Below the pieces are notes generated by a model. It was given only the letters and a program-made list of their open reading frames with translations, ran no database searches and had not been told where the DNA came from. Below are positions 1 to 7,491 of a stretch of DNA of 10,148 nt, one piece after another. This stretch comes from an uncultured Clostridia bacterium (GTDB taxonomy: Bacteria; Bacillota; Clostridia; Christensenellales; Borkfalkiaceae). The translations under genes and the position numbers were made by a program. Where the stretch lies: assembly GCA_946637575.1 (NCBI GenBank), contig CAMPBJ010000023.1, positions 1-10,148 on the forward strand, read 5' to 3'. Each line of letters starts with the position of its first letter. Position 1 is the first letter of the stretch.

Positions 1-73
1 ATACGGTTATATTTAATGGTGTAATGCTTTTTCTTTTCTTGGCGAAAAAATATTAGCATTTTTCAAAAAACTA

Positions 74-102
74 TTGTAAAAATAAATACCTTATTGTAAA
101 AT
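74..102 (+). promoter_or_regulatory. Candidate promoter of the first araC-type gene, giving a leaderless transcript
   Basis: TTGTAA (74-79) and TAAAAT (97-102) are separated by 17 bp and match the sigma-A boxes at 4 of 6 and 5 of 6 positions. A start about 7 bp after the -10 box would fall at or next to the ATG at 109, so the mRNA would have essentially no 5' leader. This agrees with the lack of any Shine-Dalgarno sequence before that ATG. Both boxes lie inside a near-perfect direct repeat (72-87 and 92-106), which could be an autoregulatory binding site. The region is A/T-rich, so chance box matches are possible. Confidence 0.42.
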
Positions 103-108
103 AAATGT

Positions 109-1053
109 ATGGAAAAGAGTTTATTTATCGAATTACTCAAACCGACGACATTTTCTTACATAAAATGTGAAGAAAAGAGAACGCTATGCGAAAGCCATAA
201 GCACCATAGCATAGAATTCGTATACGTCGAATCAGGTAAACTCTATATTACGTACGAAGATAAGAAAAACTTTAATAAGGAAGTCGCATTAGAGGCGCTT
301 CCGGGGCAATTTGCGATAATTAAACCGAACACACAACATTGTCAACATACCGACGCAAATACCATAGTTCTTGTTCTCGAACTGTTACCGAAAAGCCAAA
401 ATAATACTGTTGAAGAGATTATTGCCAATGATTATTTTATTAACCTGTTACCAAATACTCCATTGCTTAATATTTCAACTTTCGAGCCTGTAGAAATAAT
501 AAACGATTTATTCAACGTAAAAAGAAGACTTGAAAATATGATTCGCTACTTGTATAACAACAGAAAAGAAAAAGAAGAATATTTTTATCCCCAACTTGAT
601 ATTTACTATAGAGAATTGTTTATTGAGATCTCAAAGACAATACCAAAGAATGCGTCCAAAAAAAGATACAATCGAATTATTTCGAATGCTTTAATGATTA
701 TAGAAAACAATTCAAGTATAACTGTTGCAAAAATCGCTAAACAACTTAATGTTTCAAAAGCATATTTATCTACTATTATAAGCAGATCACTTAATAGAAC
801 AACTCAAGAGCTGATTTTGGAAGCGAAAATCAAAAAAGCAAAAAAATTATTACTGAACGACGAATTGTCCATAACCACGATAGCGAAAAAATGCGGATAT
901 TCGACGCTACGGGGATTCCAGATATGTTTTACAAATTCAACGGGGACTTCTCCTTCGGAATACAGAAAATCCGCGCTAAACAACCGTTTTATTTATTGGG
1001 AATATCACGAAACCGGCGAAACGGGAATTGACGTTTCCACAGATTCCGAATAA
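109..1053 (+). CDS. AraC-family transcriptional regulator with N-terminal cupin-like sensor domain
   Basis: A cytosolic DNA-binding regulator of 314 residues, close to the usual 270-310 for the family. Residues about 28-80 look like the AraC cupin sensor domain: a His cluster (HKHHSIEFVYVESG), then PGQFAIIKPNTQH, matching the usual pattern of a His-rich strand followed by a G-D/Q-x-x-x-x-x-P-x-x-x-H strand. Residues about 190-288 are the double helix-turn-helix: first helix pair around 204-227 (TVAKIAKQLNVSKAYLSTII), second around 254-277 (ITTIAKKCGYS), ending in the family signature SPSEYRKS (281-288). About 26 residues follow that signature. The ATG at 109 is the first possible start after an in-frame stop at 97-99, but no ribosome binding site precedes it. 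It converges on the giant exported-protein gene and could regulate it or a gene to the left. The class is secure; the ligand is unknown. Confidence 0.9.
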   Translation: MEKSLFIELLKPTTFSYIKCEEKRTLCESHKHHSIEFVYVESGKLYITYEDKKNFNKEVALEALPGQFAIIKPNTQHCQHTDANTIVLVLELLPKSQNNTVEEIIANDYFINLLPNTPLLNISTFEPVEIINDLFNVKRRLENMIRYLYNNRKEKEEYFYPQLDIYYRELFIEISKTIPKNASKKRYNRIISNALMIIENNSSITVAKIAKQLNVSKAYLSTIISRSLNRTTQELILEAKIKKAKKLLLNDELSITTIAKKCGYSTLRGFQICFTNSTGTSPSEYRKSALNNRFIYWEYHETGETGIDVSTDSE

Positions 1054-1076
1054 CAATCGTCTTTAAAAAAACAATC

Positions 1077-1108
1077 AAAAAAGAAGTGCCGATCGGCACT
1101 TCTTTTTT
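1077..1108. terminator. Bidirectional intrinsic terminator
   Basis: This is a perfect 32-bp palindrome centred on GATC (1091-1094), with core GAAGTGCC-GATC-GGCACTTC. The arms run into AAAAAA on the left and TTTTTT on the right, so each strand gives a GC-rich hairpin followed by a U run. It lies 24 bp after the AraC stop and 18 bp beyond the stop of the convergent giant gene, so it can end both transcripts. Confidence 0.9.
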
Positions 1109-1125
1109 ATGATGTTTTGCAATAC

Positions 1126-4100
1126 TTAAACTACAAACGTAAGCGATGAGAAGTAGAAAATCTCGTTGCCAACGTTATCACCGTTCGTTATAGTAAGATA
1201 ATCAGTACCGTTTTTGTAGGTGTTGAACTGATCGATTGTCAACTCTACTCTGGTCCAGTTGCCATTGGTAAGCCACGTAATTCTACCGTCTGCATAACTA
1301 CTTGTCGTTGAAACCGCAAGATTAGATTTCGTACTATCCGTGTAAACGTAGAATACAACGCCCGTAGCACCGACGGGAACGACTATATCAGTCCTGAATC
1401 CGAACTGAGTCTTCCATCCGGAAGCAACAAGTTTCGTCGAACAGGTATCGTCGCCGTAAGTTCTGGTCGTATCAAACGATTTTGTCCCAAGATTTACAGT
1501 TACTTCGTCCTTTGTGAATTTTAACGCAGAGAAGTAGAACTTGACGCTTGAAACGTTACTTCCGTTTGTAAAATTAAGCAAATTGGTGCCGTCGGAATAG
1601 GTGTTGAATTGTGCAATAGTCAGTTGAACCTTATTCCAAGTACCGCAGGTAAGCCAAGCTATAGCGTCATTTGTCGAACCGGACGTTGAAATCGTAAGAT
1701 TACTTACAGAACCCTCGGGGTAAACGTAGAATATAACGTATTTCGCGTCATCCGGCACTGCAACGCTCGAACTGAAACCGAATTGAACTTTCCAAGCGGA
1801 TTGAGCGAGTTTAGTCGAATATGCCTCACCCGAAGACACGTAATTGTATGCAACGGACTTTGTTCCTGCAGAAGTGATTTCGTACTTACCGAAACGTAAT
1901 GCGGAGAAGTAGCACTGTAAGTTGGTGACGTTGTCGCCGTTTGTAATATAAAGTAACGTTCCGTTGTTCTTATAGTTGACGAAGTCCGCCTTAGCAATTC
2001 TTACAGTATTCCAAGCGTTGCAAGTTAAGAAAGAGTTTGTAATCTTATTTGCATAGTTATTGGTTGTCGAAACAGCAAGGTTACTCTTACTTCCGTTCGG
2101 ATAAACGCTGAATTCAACGTAATCTGCATCGTCGGGAACGGTAATCGAACTACTGAATCCGAATGTGCCTGCCCAAGCATTCAACGTAACCGACGTAGAG
2201 AACGCCTCGTCTCCATACGCCTTATTCGTGGCTATCGAAACGGTGGACGCTCCTGCCGTAACGTAAGTAGTCGCAAAGTGGATTTCGGACAGATAAATAT
2301 GCATTCCGTTAAAGTTGTTTCCGTTTGTGAAACTTAAATCCGTGCTACCCGAAACGTATCCGTTATAAGTTGCAATCGGGAACGCGACGGGAGTCCAAGT
2401 ATACGGAACGAACTTAGACGTAACGGCGTTATTTGTCGCACCGCTGGTCGAAATTACGGTTTCGGTGCTGGAACCGTCAAGGTAAACGTAGAAGTAAGCC
2501 ACCTGAGAACCCGTGGGTACGGTTACATTGTTTGCAAACGTAAACTGTACTCTCCATGCACCGGGATTGATGCAGATAGATTTCTCTTCGTCGCCGTAAA
2601 CGGTCGTCGTGCTGTACTCGAATCTCGACACCTTGTTGATGTTGATATACTCGCTTACGAAGTTAAGTTTCGAGAAGTAGAACCTGAGAGAACCGACGTT
2701 ACTGCCGTTTGTCAGGTGCAGTTTGTTAGTACCGTCAGAGTAGGTGTTGAACTCATCTATCGTTAACTGAACCTTATTCCAAGCGTTGCAGGTAAGGTAC
2801 ATTATTCTGTCGTTCGTGTACGAACTCGTTCTTGAAAGCGCAAGATTGCTTACCGAATTTTCAACGTAGATATAGAACTCAACGTAGTTAGCGCCCGTAG
2901 GAACTTCGATTCCGGAATTAAATCCGAACTGCATTTCCCAAGCAGCAGGAGTAAGTTTAGTTGAGAACTCTTCTTCTCCGTAAACTCTATCTAACGAGAC
3001 AGAACTAGTTGCATACACATTAGTTGCACTTACTTCATAGCTACAGAACTCTATACTCGAGAAGTAAAGCGGTAAATTGCTAACGCTGTCGCCGTTCGTT
3101 ATATAGAGAACGGTTTGATTCGTTATATAGTTACCGAACGTCGTAGCGTCGATAATAACCGTATTCCATGCGTTACTGTTAAGGTACGTTATCCTACCGT
3201 TTGTGTAAGAACTCGTCGTCGAAAGTGCGAGATTACTCTTAGTACCGTCAACGTAAACTCTAATCTTAACGAAGTCAGTACCGCTCGGGATTTCTATACC
3301 GCTTCCGAATACGAACGGGAAAAACCAAGCCTTCGGTATGATATAGAGCGATTCAGTATCGTCGCCGTAAACGTGCGCGCTGCTTTCTGAAACGACCGCA
3401 AGACCTGTCGGCGCAACGTCAAGAGACTTAAACTGTATTTCGGAGAAATAGAAATTATAACTGCTCACGTTGCTTCCGTCCGTGAAATACAGCGCCGTCT
3501 CGTTCGAAACGTAATTATTATACGTTGCTATCGGCATTTCAAACTTCGTCCAAGAACCAACGGTGAGATAATTGCCTATCTTGTTCGTATAGTTGCTTGA
3601 AGTCGAGATAGCAAGGTTTGCGTTTGCACCACCTTCCGCATAGACGTAGAATTCAACGTAGTTCGCACTGGAAGGAACGCTTACGCTCGTAAACTTAAAG
3701 GTAGACGCCCACGCCGTAGGCCTGAACTTAATCGACCTGCTCTCGGAGCTGTACGCTCTCGAATAGTCAATGGAGAAGTTGTTGTTTGCTACGCTGTGAA
3801 CGTAGACGTTCTGTTCGTATTGATAAGGAACAACAAACACGCCTTCGCCCTTACCTATCGTTAACGATAAGGTATGATTGGTTAAGGTCTGAGTTTTCTT
3901 ACCGCCGGTTCTGGTGTAAACCAACGCCTTATTGATCGGCGAATTGAATACTATGGTAAGCGAATCGCTAACGGCGTAAGTATCCGGATCGGCAAAGTTG
4001 GTAATATATAAACCTAATTCTCCGTTTACACCGTAGTACTTACCGACGAGAGTCTGACGGCTTGCCGTGATCGACGAAACCACGTCGATACTGTCAATCG

Positions 4101-7053
4101 TGTTCGACACGCCGTAATAGTTGGTTCTGTTAAAGTTATTATTGTTCGGGTTGGAATTAGCACCCGTTACCTGCATTAAGCCGTCGAACTTAAAGTCGCC
4201 GAGAACAGCGCTTAAATTCGCTATTTCGTTATTTACGTTGGTTACGTAAGTATAAGGCGCATATAAAACGGATGCGTTACGGCTGATCATCGTTTGTTCG
4301 GTGTTCTTGTAATCCGCTAACGTAAACCATCTTATACCCTTTGCACCGAGCGAAAGAGCAACGTTTGCCATCCATCTTAAGTTGTCTTGCGTTGCCGCAC
4401 GGATTCCCGACTTAAATTTCGTACAGTTGACGTAGACCTGGAATTCAGCGTCGTACATTCTGCAATATCTGGATACCGTACCCAAGGTAAGCGTCCACCA
4501 CTGTTCAACGTTACCGCTCTGTAATAGCGGATAATAATCGACGCCTACGACTCTGTTATAAGGAATTTTAGCAACGACGTTTTCAAAATAATACTGAACG
4601 TATTCTTCGTAGGTGTGAGACACTTTAACGCCGCCTTCAGTCGATGCCAAAGTCTCGTTTTCTGCACCCGTATAATAAGGCAATAAGCATACGGAGAAAT
4701 CAGTCGACGCATAGAAAGCGTTGTGCGTTTCGATTATGTCCTGCAATTCGCCGTCGATATTCGCATACCACGGTTCATCGGCATAGTAAATTGCACTTAC
4801 CGCGGTAACTTTAGTGTTATTCGTAACGTTCTCAACTTCAAGATCAGAGCCTACAATATACTCTAACCCGTTTGCTTTACAAAGTTCGTCCCATTCTTGG
4901 CTGTACCCCCAGGTAAATACAGACGTAAACCCTGCGTTCCTGACCACTTCGAACATTGCCGAAATATCGTTTCCTCTCGGTTCGTCAAGATAAGACGTAG
5001 TTATTGCTCTCGTACTCGTTATATCTAAAGTCTGATCTTCGTAGTACGGAACGTAGTTAGCCGTTCTCGTAAGTTGCAAATCAGAGAAGTAGAACGTCTT
5101 ATTGACAACACCGTTGTTGCCGTCAGAAATAATAAAGTCTGTACCGGACGCCACATAACTGTTATAAGTCGCAACGCTCAACTGTATCTCGTTCCATTCA
5201 TTCTCGACGAAAGAAATATTATATGAAGTTGAGCCAAACTTAATTTCAAGCGGTGCCCAGTTCGCCGTCTTCGTCCAGTTTGGAGACTTGACGAAAATAC
5301 TAACGGTAGAAACCGAAGGATCGGTTACCTGTTTAGTAAGTTTCATCGTACACTTCCAACCGGTGCAATCGACAACGTAAGAACCGAATTCGTATCCGTA
5401 AGTTTCGGCGGTAGTATATCCGCCCCTACCACTCGATACCGTTACGATATTCATCGGCGCTTTGCTCGGAGTGTTATAAACAGCCGAGAAGTAGAAAGTA
5501 ACGCCGGAAACACTTGAACCGTTAGTAATATACAAACGTTTATGGTTAGTTACGTAATCGTTATACGTCTCAGCGGACATAGTAATTTCGTTCCATTGAT
5601 TAGCGGTAAGCCATATAATTCTACCGTCGGCATAATTGTTTTTACTACTTAACGCCATATTTGTACGGCTTGCCGTCGGATAAATATAGAAAGTTACGTA
5701 ACCGTCCGCATAAGTATTGCCGTGGAGATAGAAATCGCAAGCCCAATCGCTGGATGTCATCCAAGAGTCAACTTTTACTCCGCCTAAGCCTACCGAACCG
5801 TTATTTACAAAATAGTTTTGGTATCCGTCCGTTGTCTGACTGGAGAACACTTTATCAGATGCCTTTGCATTAGTTAAATACAAAGGATCCGTGCCGAATA
5901 CGTTCCCGCCGTAATCATAGCGGGCGTATCTTAAACAAGCAGTTCCCGCCTGAAGGTTTTTAAGTTGCGCACCCGAAACGTATATCGTCGTTTTAGAGTT
6001 CGGAATTAAATCCGTGACAAATTTCTTGCCATCGTTAGCGCCGGGCGCCGCTCCGTTCGCTAAATAATAAAGCGATTTACGTGCGGTCGATTTAGTAGCG
6101 GACATAACGGAAAATTCATATATTCCATTATCGTCGATTACTTCTTCACCGGAATAAGTAATACCGAAATCGACGTACCATCTGTTAGGAACGACCTTAA
6201 CGGAATATTCTTCGTCTAAATCATAAAGCGAATTTGCGTTTACAATGATATCCGCGCCTTTTAAATTAGTAACGGGATTATTGTATACGTTTGTAACGAT
6301 TGCCATATCCCTTAAAATAGGTTGTGAAATGTCTATTTTGTTTCCGCCCGCTTCGTATTCTACGATTTTACCATCGTCTTCTTCTATACGTTCTAAAATA
6401 TCACCCCAACGGCAAACCACTTCTTCACCATTAAGCGAAACGGATAGTTCGGGACGATAACCGTTGAGCCTGTTCTGTTCCGCAGTAGTATAATCGGGAT
6501 TATTCTTTACGGCATACGTCGCAACGTAAGCAAAAGACGACGAGAACAAGTCTTCGTCCGTATCCGAATAAAAATATTGATCGCCGACTTTAATATAACT
6601 TCTTACGAATAAATCAGCAACGTAAATGCTGTTGTTAGAAGGAAAATCGTAAATATAAACTACGTTACTATAAGTGCTATCTTCTTCAACAAAATCGTAT
6701 TTATCAAGCGTTATTTCGTGATTCAATACGTTCGGAGTGTCTACGGTAAGCACGTAGTCAGAGTCGGTATCATCAAAAACTTTTTTAGGAATTATTAACG
6801 TTCCGCCTTCAGTCGCGCCAAGCGCTATGAGCGCTTCGTACTTATCCTGATCGATAACGGTTTTGAACCTTATTCCGTCTTCTTCCGTGTTTTCAAGGTC
6901 CATCCTTACCGAAGCGCCTACAACGTTAAACTTTCCGGCAGGTTCTTCAACTTCGTCGGCGTGTGCCTTAAACACGTTAGAAAAACCGAGCGCAAAAAAG
7001 AGCAGAGTTAAAGTAAGTAACGGTAATAATAAAAGTCTTTTAACAAGTTTCAT
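1126..7053 (-). CDS. Giant exported multi-module protein with central glycoside-hydrolase-like barrel and nine copies of a beta-rich module
   Basis: 1975 residues. A signal peptide (positively charged start, hydrophobic core 7-26, cleavage probably after AHA, residue 32) sends it out of the cell. No C-terminal LPxTG, SLH, dockerin or membrane segment is visible, so it may be freely secreted or held by binding. Order: an N-terminal module (about 41-200, with GASVRMD and GIRFKT); a linker and small domain (about 200-402); two modules (403-531 and 532-668); a barrel-like domain (about 669-1000); a beta-sandwich ending TLTNHTLSLTIGKGEGVFVV (to 1081); seven tandem modules (1082-1975). In the barrel, ADEPW (E760, candidate acid/base), VVGVDYYPL (D839) and KGIRWFTL (W909) look like strand ends of a TIM-barrel glycosidase, and the following sandwich resembles the C-terminal domain of many glycosidases. 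The family is not identified and catalysis is not proven. The start is secure: AAGGAGG at 7061-7067 precedes the ATG. It probably forms an operon with the 50-codon gene just upstream. Confidence 0.85.
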   Translation of the reverse strand: MKLVKRLLLLPLLTLTLLFFALGFSNVFKAHADEVEEPAGKFNVVGASVRMDLENTEEDGIRFKTVIDQDKYEALIALGATEGGTLIIPKKVFDDTDSDYVLTVDTPNVLNHEITLDKYDFVEEDSTYSNVVYIYDFPSNNSIYVADLFVRSYIKVGDQYFYSDTDEDLFSSSFAYVATYAVKNNPDYTTAEQNRLNGYRPELSVSLNGEEVVCRWGDILERIEEDDGKIVEYEAGGNKIDISQPILRDMAIVTNVYNNPVTNLKGADIIVNANSLYDLDEEYSVKVVPNRWYVDFGITYSGEEVIDDNGIYEFSVMSATKSTARKSLYYLANGAAPGANDGKKFVTDLIPNSKTTIYVSGAQLKNLQAGTACLRYARYDYGGNVFGTDPLYLTNAKASDKVFSSQTTDGYQNYFVNNGSVGLGGVKVDSWMTSSDWACDFYLHGNTYADGYVTFYIYPTASRTNMALSSKNNYADGRIIWLTANQWNEITMSAETYNDYVTNHKRLYITNGSSVSGVTFYFSAVYNTPSKAPMNIVTVSSGRGGYTTAETYGYEFGSYVVDCTGWKCTMKLTKQVTDPSVSTVSIFVKSPNWTKTANWAPLEIKFGSTSYNISFVENEWNEIQLSVATYNSYVASGTDFIISDGNNGVVNKTFYFSDLQLTRTANYVPYYEDQTLDITSTRAITTSYLDEPRGNDISAMFEVVRNAGFTSVFTWGYSQEWDELCKANGLEYIVGSDLEVENVTNNTKVTAVSAIYYADEPWYANIDGELQDIIETHNAFYASTDFSVCLLPYYTGAENETLASTEGGVKVSHTYEEYVQYYFENVVAKIPYNRVVGVDYYPLLQSGNVEQWWTLTLGTVSRYCRMYDAEFQVYVNCTKFKSGIRAATQDNLRWMANVALSLGAKGIRWFTLADYKNTEQTMISRNASVLYAPYTYVTNVNNEIANLSAVLGDFKFDGLMQVTGANSNPNNNNFNRTNYYGVSNTIDSIDVVSSITASRQTLVGKYYGVNGELGLYITNFADPDTYAVSDSLTIVFNSPINKALVYTRTGGKKTQTLTNHTLSLTIGKGEGVFVVPYQYEQNVYVHSVANNNFSIDYSRAYSSESRSIKFRPTAWASTFKFTSVSVPSSANYVEFYVYAEGGANANLAISTSSNYTNKIGNYLTVGSWTKFEMPIATYNNYVSNETALYFTDGSNVSSYNFYFSEIQFKSLDVAPTGLAVVSESSAHVYGDDTESLYIIPKAWFFPFVFGSGIEIPSGTDFVKIRVYVDGTKSNLALSTTSSYTNGRITYLNSNAWNTVIIDATTFGNYITNQTVLYITNGDSVSNLPLYFSSIEFCSYEVSATNVYATSSVSLDRVYGEEEFSTKLTPAAWEMQFGFNSGIEVPTGANYVEFYIYVENSVSNLALSRTSSYTNDRIMYLTCNAWNKVQLTIDEFNTYSDGTNKLHLTNGSNVGSLRFYFSKLNFVSEYININKVSRFEYSTTTVYGDEEKSICINPGAWRVQFTFANNVTVPTGSQVAYFYVYLDGSSTETVISTSGATNNAVTSKFVPYTWTPVAFPIATYNGYVSGSTDLSFTNGNNFNGMHIYLSEIHFATTYVTAGASTVSIATNKAYGDEAFSTSVTLNAWAGTFGFSSSITVPDDADYVEFSVYPNGSKSNLAVSTTNNYANKITNSFLTCNAWNTVRIAKADFVNYKNNGTLLYITNGDNVTNLQCYFSALRFGKYEITSAGTKSVAYNYVSSGEAYSTKLAQSAWKVQFGFSSSVAVPDDAKYVIFYVYPEGSVSNLTISTSGSTNDAIAWLTCGTWNKVQLTIAQFNTYSDGTNLLNFTNGSNVSSVKFYFSALKFTKDEVTVNLGTKSFDTTRTYGDDTCSTKLVASGWKTQFGFRTDIVVPVGATGVVFYVYTDSTKSNLAVSTTSSYADGRITWLTNGNWTRVELTIDQFNTYKNGTDYLTITNGDNVGNEIFYFSSLTFVV
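1129..3810 (-). repeat. Seven tandem copies of a ~128-residue module at the C-terminus of the giant protein
   Basis: Read in gene order the copies are 3810-3412, 3411-3025, 3024-2641, 2640-2254, 2253-1870, 1869-1495 and 1494-1129 (residues 1082-1214, 1215-1343, 1344-1471, 1472-1600, 1601-1728, 1729-1853, 1854-1975). Each shares VYGDE-like residues near its start, then a Trp (AW), F.F...I.VP, V.FYVY, SNLA.STTSSYTNGRI.WL, a W.KV.L strand, a FNTY..GT..L.ITNG.NV turn and a final FYFS.L.F strand. The alternating hydrophobic pattern and length of 122-133 residues suggest a beta-sandwich. A carbohydrate-binding role is an inference from the attached glycosidase-like domain. No known CBM family is recognised. 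Confidence 0.88.
5050..5847 (-). repeat. Two further copies of the same module, N-terminal to the barrel
   Basis: Residues 403-531 (5847-5461) carry the same signatures as the C-terminal array: NMALSSKNNYADGRIIWL, WNEITM, YNDYVTN, LYITNGSSV and FYFSAV. Residues 532-668 (5460-5050) are a more diverged copy that keeps WNEIQLSVATYNSYV and TFYFSDLQL but has lost the SNLA..T..Y.NGRI segment, replaced by a WAPLEIKFGSTSYN-type stretch. The barrel is therefore flanked by related modules on both sides. Confidence 0.75.
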
Positions 7054-7068
7054 TTCGCATCCTCCTTA

Positions 7069-7221
7069 TCAATTAAACCATTCGTTCCAGCCATCATCCC
7101 ATGGACTACCCGTCGATGCCATGATTGTATTTTCGGCATCCAAAAAAACCACCTCTACAATCGGCGGCAGAAACTCTTTCTTTTCAGTTAATAAAGTATG
7201 GAATCCGTCTTGGTCTTTCAT
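7069..7221 (-). CDS. Small 50-residue protein of unknown function, first gene of the giant-protein operon
   Basis: The frame starts MKDQDGFHTLLTEKKEF, continues through LPPIVEVVFLDAENTIMAST and ends GSPWDDGWNEWFN. A perfect GGAGG (7227-7231) sits 5 bp before the ATG. The TGA stop (7069-7071) is directly followed by the AAGGAGG of the giant gene, leaving only 15 bp between the genes, so co-transcription and probably translational coupling are expected. There is no signal peptide or membrane segment. The sequence splits into a charged N-terminal third, a beta-prone P-x-I-V-E-V-V-F-L-D-A segment (20-30), and an acidic, Trp-rich tail (W41, W45, W48). The layout Pro-x-[IV]-E-[IV]-x-x-F, then a short stretch, Ser/Thr-Gly and a Trp-rich acidic tail resembles anonymous small proteins I recall from gut Clostridia genomes, a weak and unverified memory. 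It could be an accessory peptide of the exported protein, or a leader peptide whose translation controls the giant gene. Confidence 0.72.
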   Translation of the reverse strand: MKDQDGFHTLLTEKKEFLPPIVEVVFLDAENTIMASTGSPWDDGWNEWFN

Positions 7222-7236
7222 TGAAACCTCCAACAC

Positions 7237-7265
7237 ATTGTCAATTCTTAACTTGAATCAACAAT
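7237..7265 (-). promoter_or_regulatory. Leader hairpin upstream of the small gene
   Basis: On the minus strand, ATTGTTGATTC and GAATTGACAAT form an 11-bp stem around a 7-nt loop. Two of the pairs are U·G or G·U, which pair only in the minus-strand RNA; the plus strand would have mismatches there. The hairpin lies between the predicted promoter and the GGAGG of the small gene, ending 5 nt before it. It could stabilise the mRNA or tune initiation. Confidence 0.45.
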
Positions 7266-7274
7266 CTTTTCTGT

Positions 7275-7303
7275 ATTATAAAGTTATTATCACACCAAAG
7301 CAA
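7275..7303 (-). promoter_or_regulatory. Predicted promoter of the small gene / giant-protein operon
   Basis: On the minus strand, a perfect TATAAT (7280-7275) lies 17 bp from TTGCTT (7303-7298), a weak -35 box matching 3 of 6 positions. A start near 7268 gives a leader of about 47 nt that contains a hairpin and then the GGAGG of the small gene. The poor -35 box is what would be expected of an activator-dependent promoter. Direct repeats 28 bp further upstream could be the activator site. Confidence 0.55.
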
Positions 7304-7458
7304 TAAAGCGTTGGGAATTAATAAAACAAAATTTCGTGTTATTATGAAATAATATCGTGGATAAATAGCAAAACGGCAAATCTTTAATCACTCGCTTTGG
7401 AGTTTTATTTGAGAAAACTCTTTGTTTTTTGGAAATCTAAGATGTTTTTAACGCACAA

Positions 7459-7491
7459 GCGCTACTCGTTATTTTTCTTAACAAGTAGCGC
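7459..7491 (-). other. Stem-loop in the 3' region of the lyase transcript
   Basis: On the minus strand, GCGCTACTTGTTA and TAACGAGTAGCGC pair over 13 bp around an AGAAAAA loop. One pair is U·G in the minus-strand RNA but C/A on the plus strand, which favours function as minus-strand RNA downstream of the lyase stop. No U tract follows, so it is not a standard intrinsic terminator. It may be a 3'-end stabilising structure or a processing site. Confidence 0.45.

Noticed and set aside
23..63. Hairpin-like sequence (AATGCTTTTTC with GAAAAA and AGCATT) followed by a short T run, possibly a terminator of a gene to the left
   Set aside because: The stem needs a 4-nt bulge, is almost all A/T, and no gene end is visible before it.
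1126..1200. Cell-wall sorting signal at the end of the giant protein
   Set aside because: The protein ends IFYFSSLTFVV with no LPxTG-like motif, hydrophobic anchor or basic tail.
1704..1997. Minus-strand open frame of 97 codons inside the giant gene
   Set aside because: Another frame of repetitive coding sequence; Thr/Arg/Ser-rich, with no ribosome binding site.
3115..3390. Plus-strand open frame of 91 codons antisense to the repeat array
   Set aside because: Shadow of the giant gene; very Arg/Val-rich composition and no ribosome binding site.
1129..3810. Regularly spaced nucleotide repeats that might suggest a CRISPR array
   Set aside because: The period is about 385 bp and in frame; the repeats encode protein modules.
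5661..5873. Plus-strand open frame of 70 codons antisense to the first pre-barrel module
   Set aside because: Shadow frame with implausible composition inside a well-supported gene.
6245..6460. Plus-strand open frame of 71 codons antisense to the N-terminal part of the giant gene
   Set aside because: Shadow frame; its hydrophobic look comes from the complement of acidic codons.
6863..7306. Plus-strand open frame of 147 codons across the giant gene start, small gene and promoter
   Set aside because: It runs antisense through two ribosome binding sites and a promoter, its Ser/Asn-rich product resembles nothing, and it has no ribosome binding site.
7400..7430. Plus-strand terminator (GAGTTTT/AAAACTC followed by TTTGTTTTTT)
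   Set aside because: There is no plus-strand gene upstream for it to end and the stem is weak; kept only as a note in the intergenic entry.
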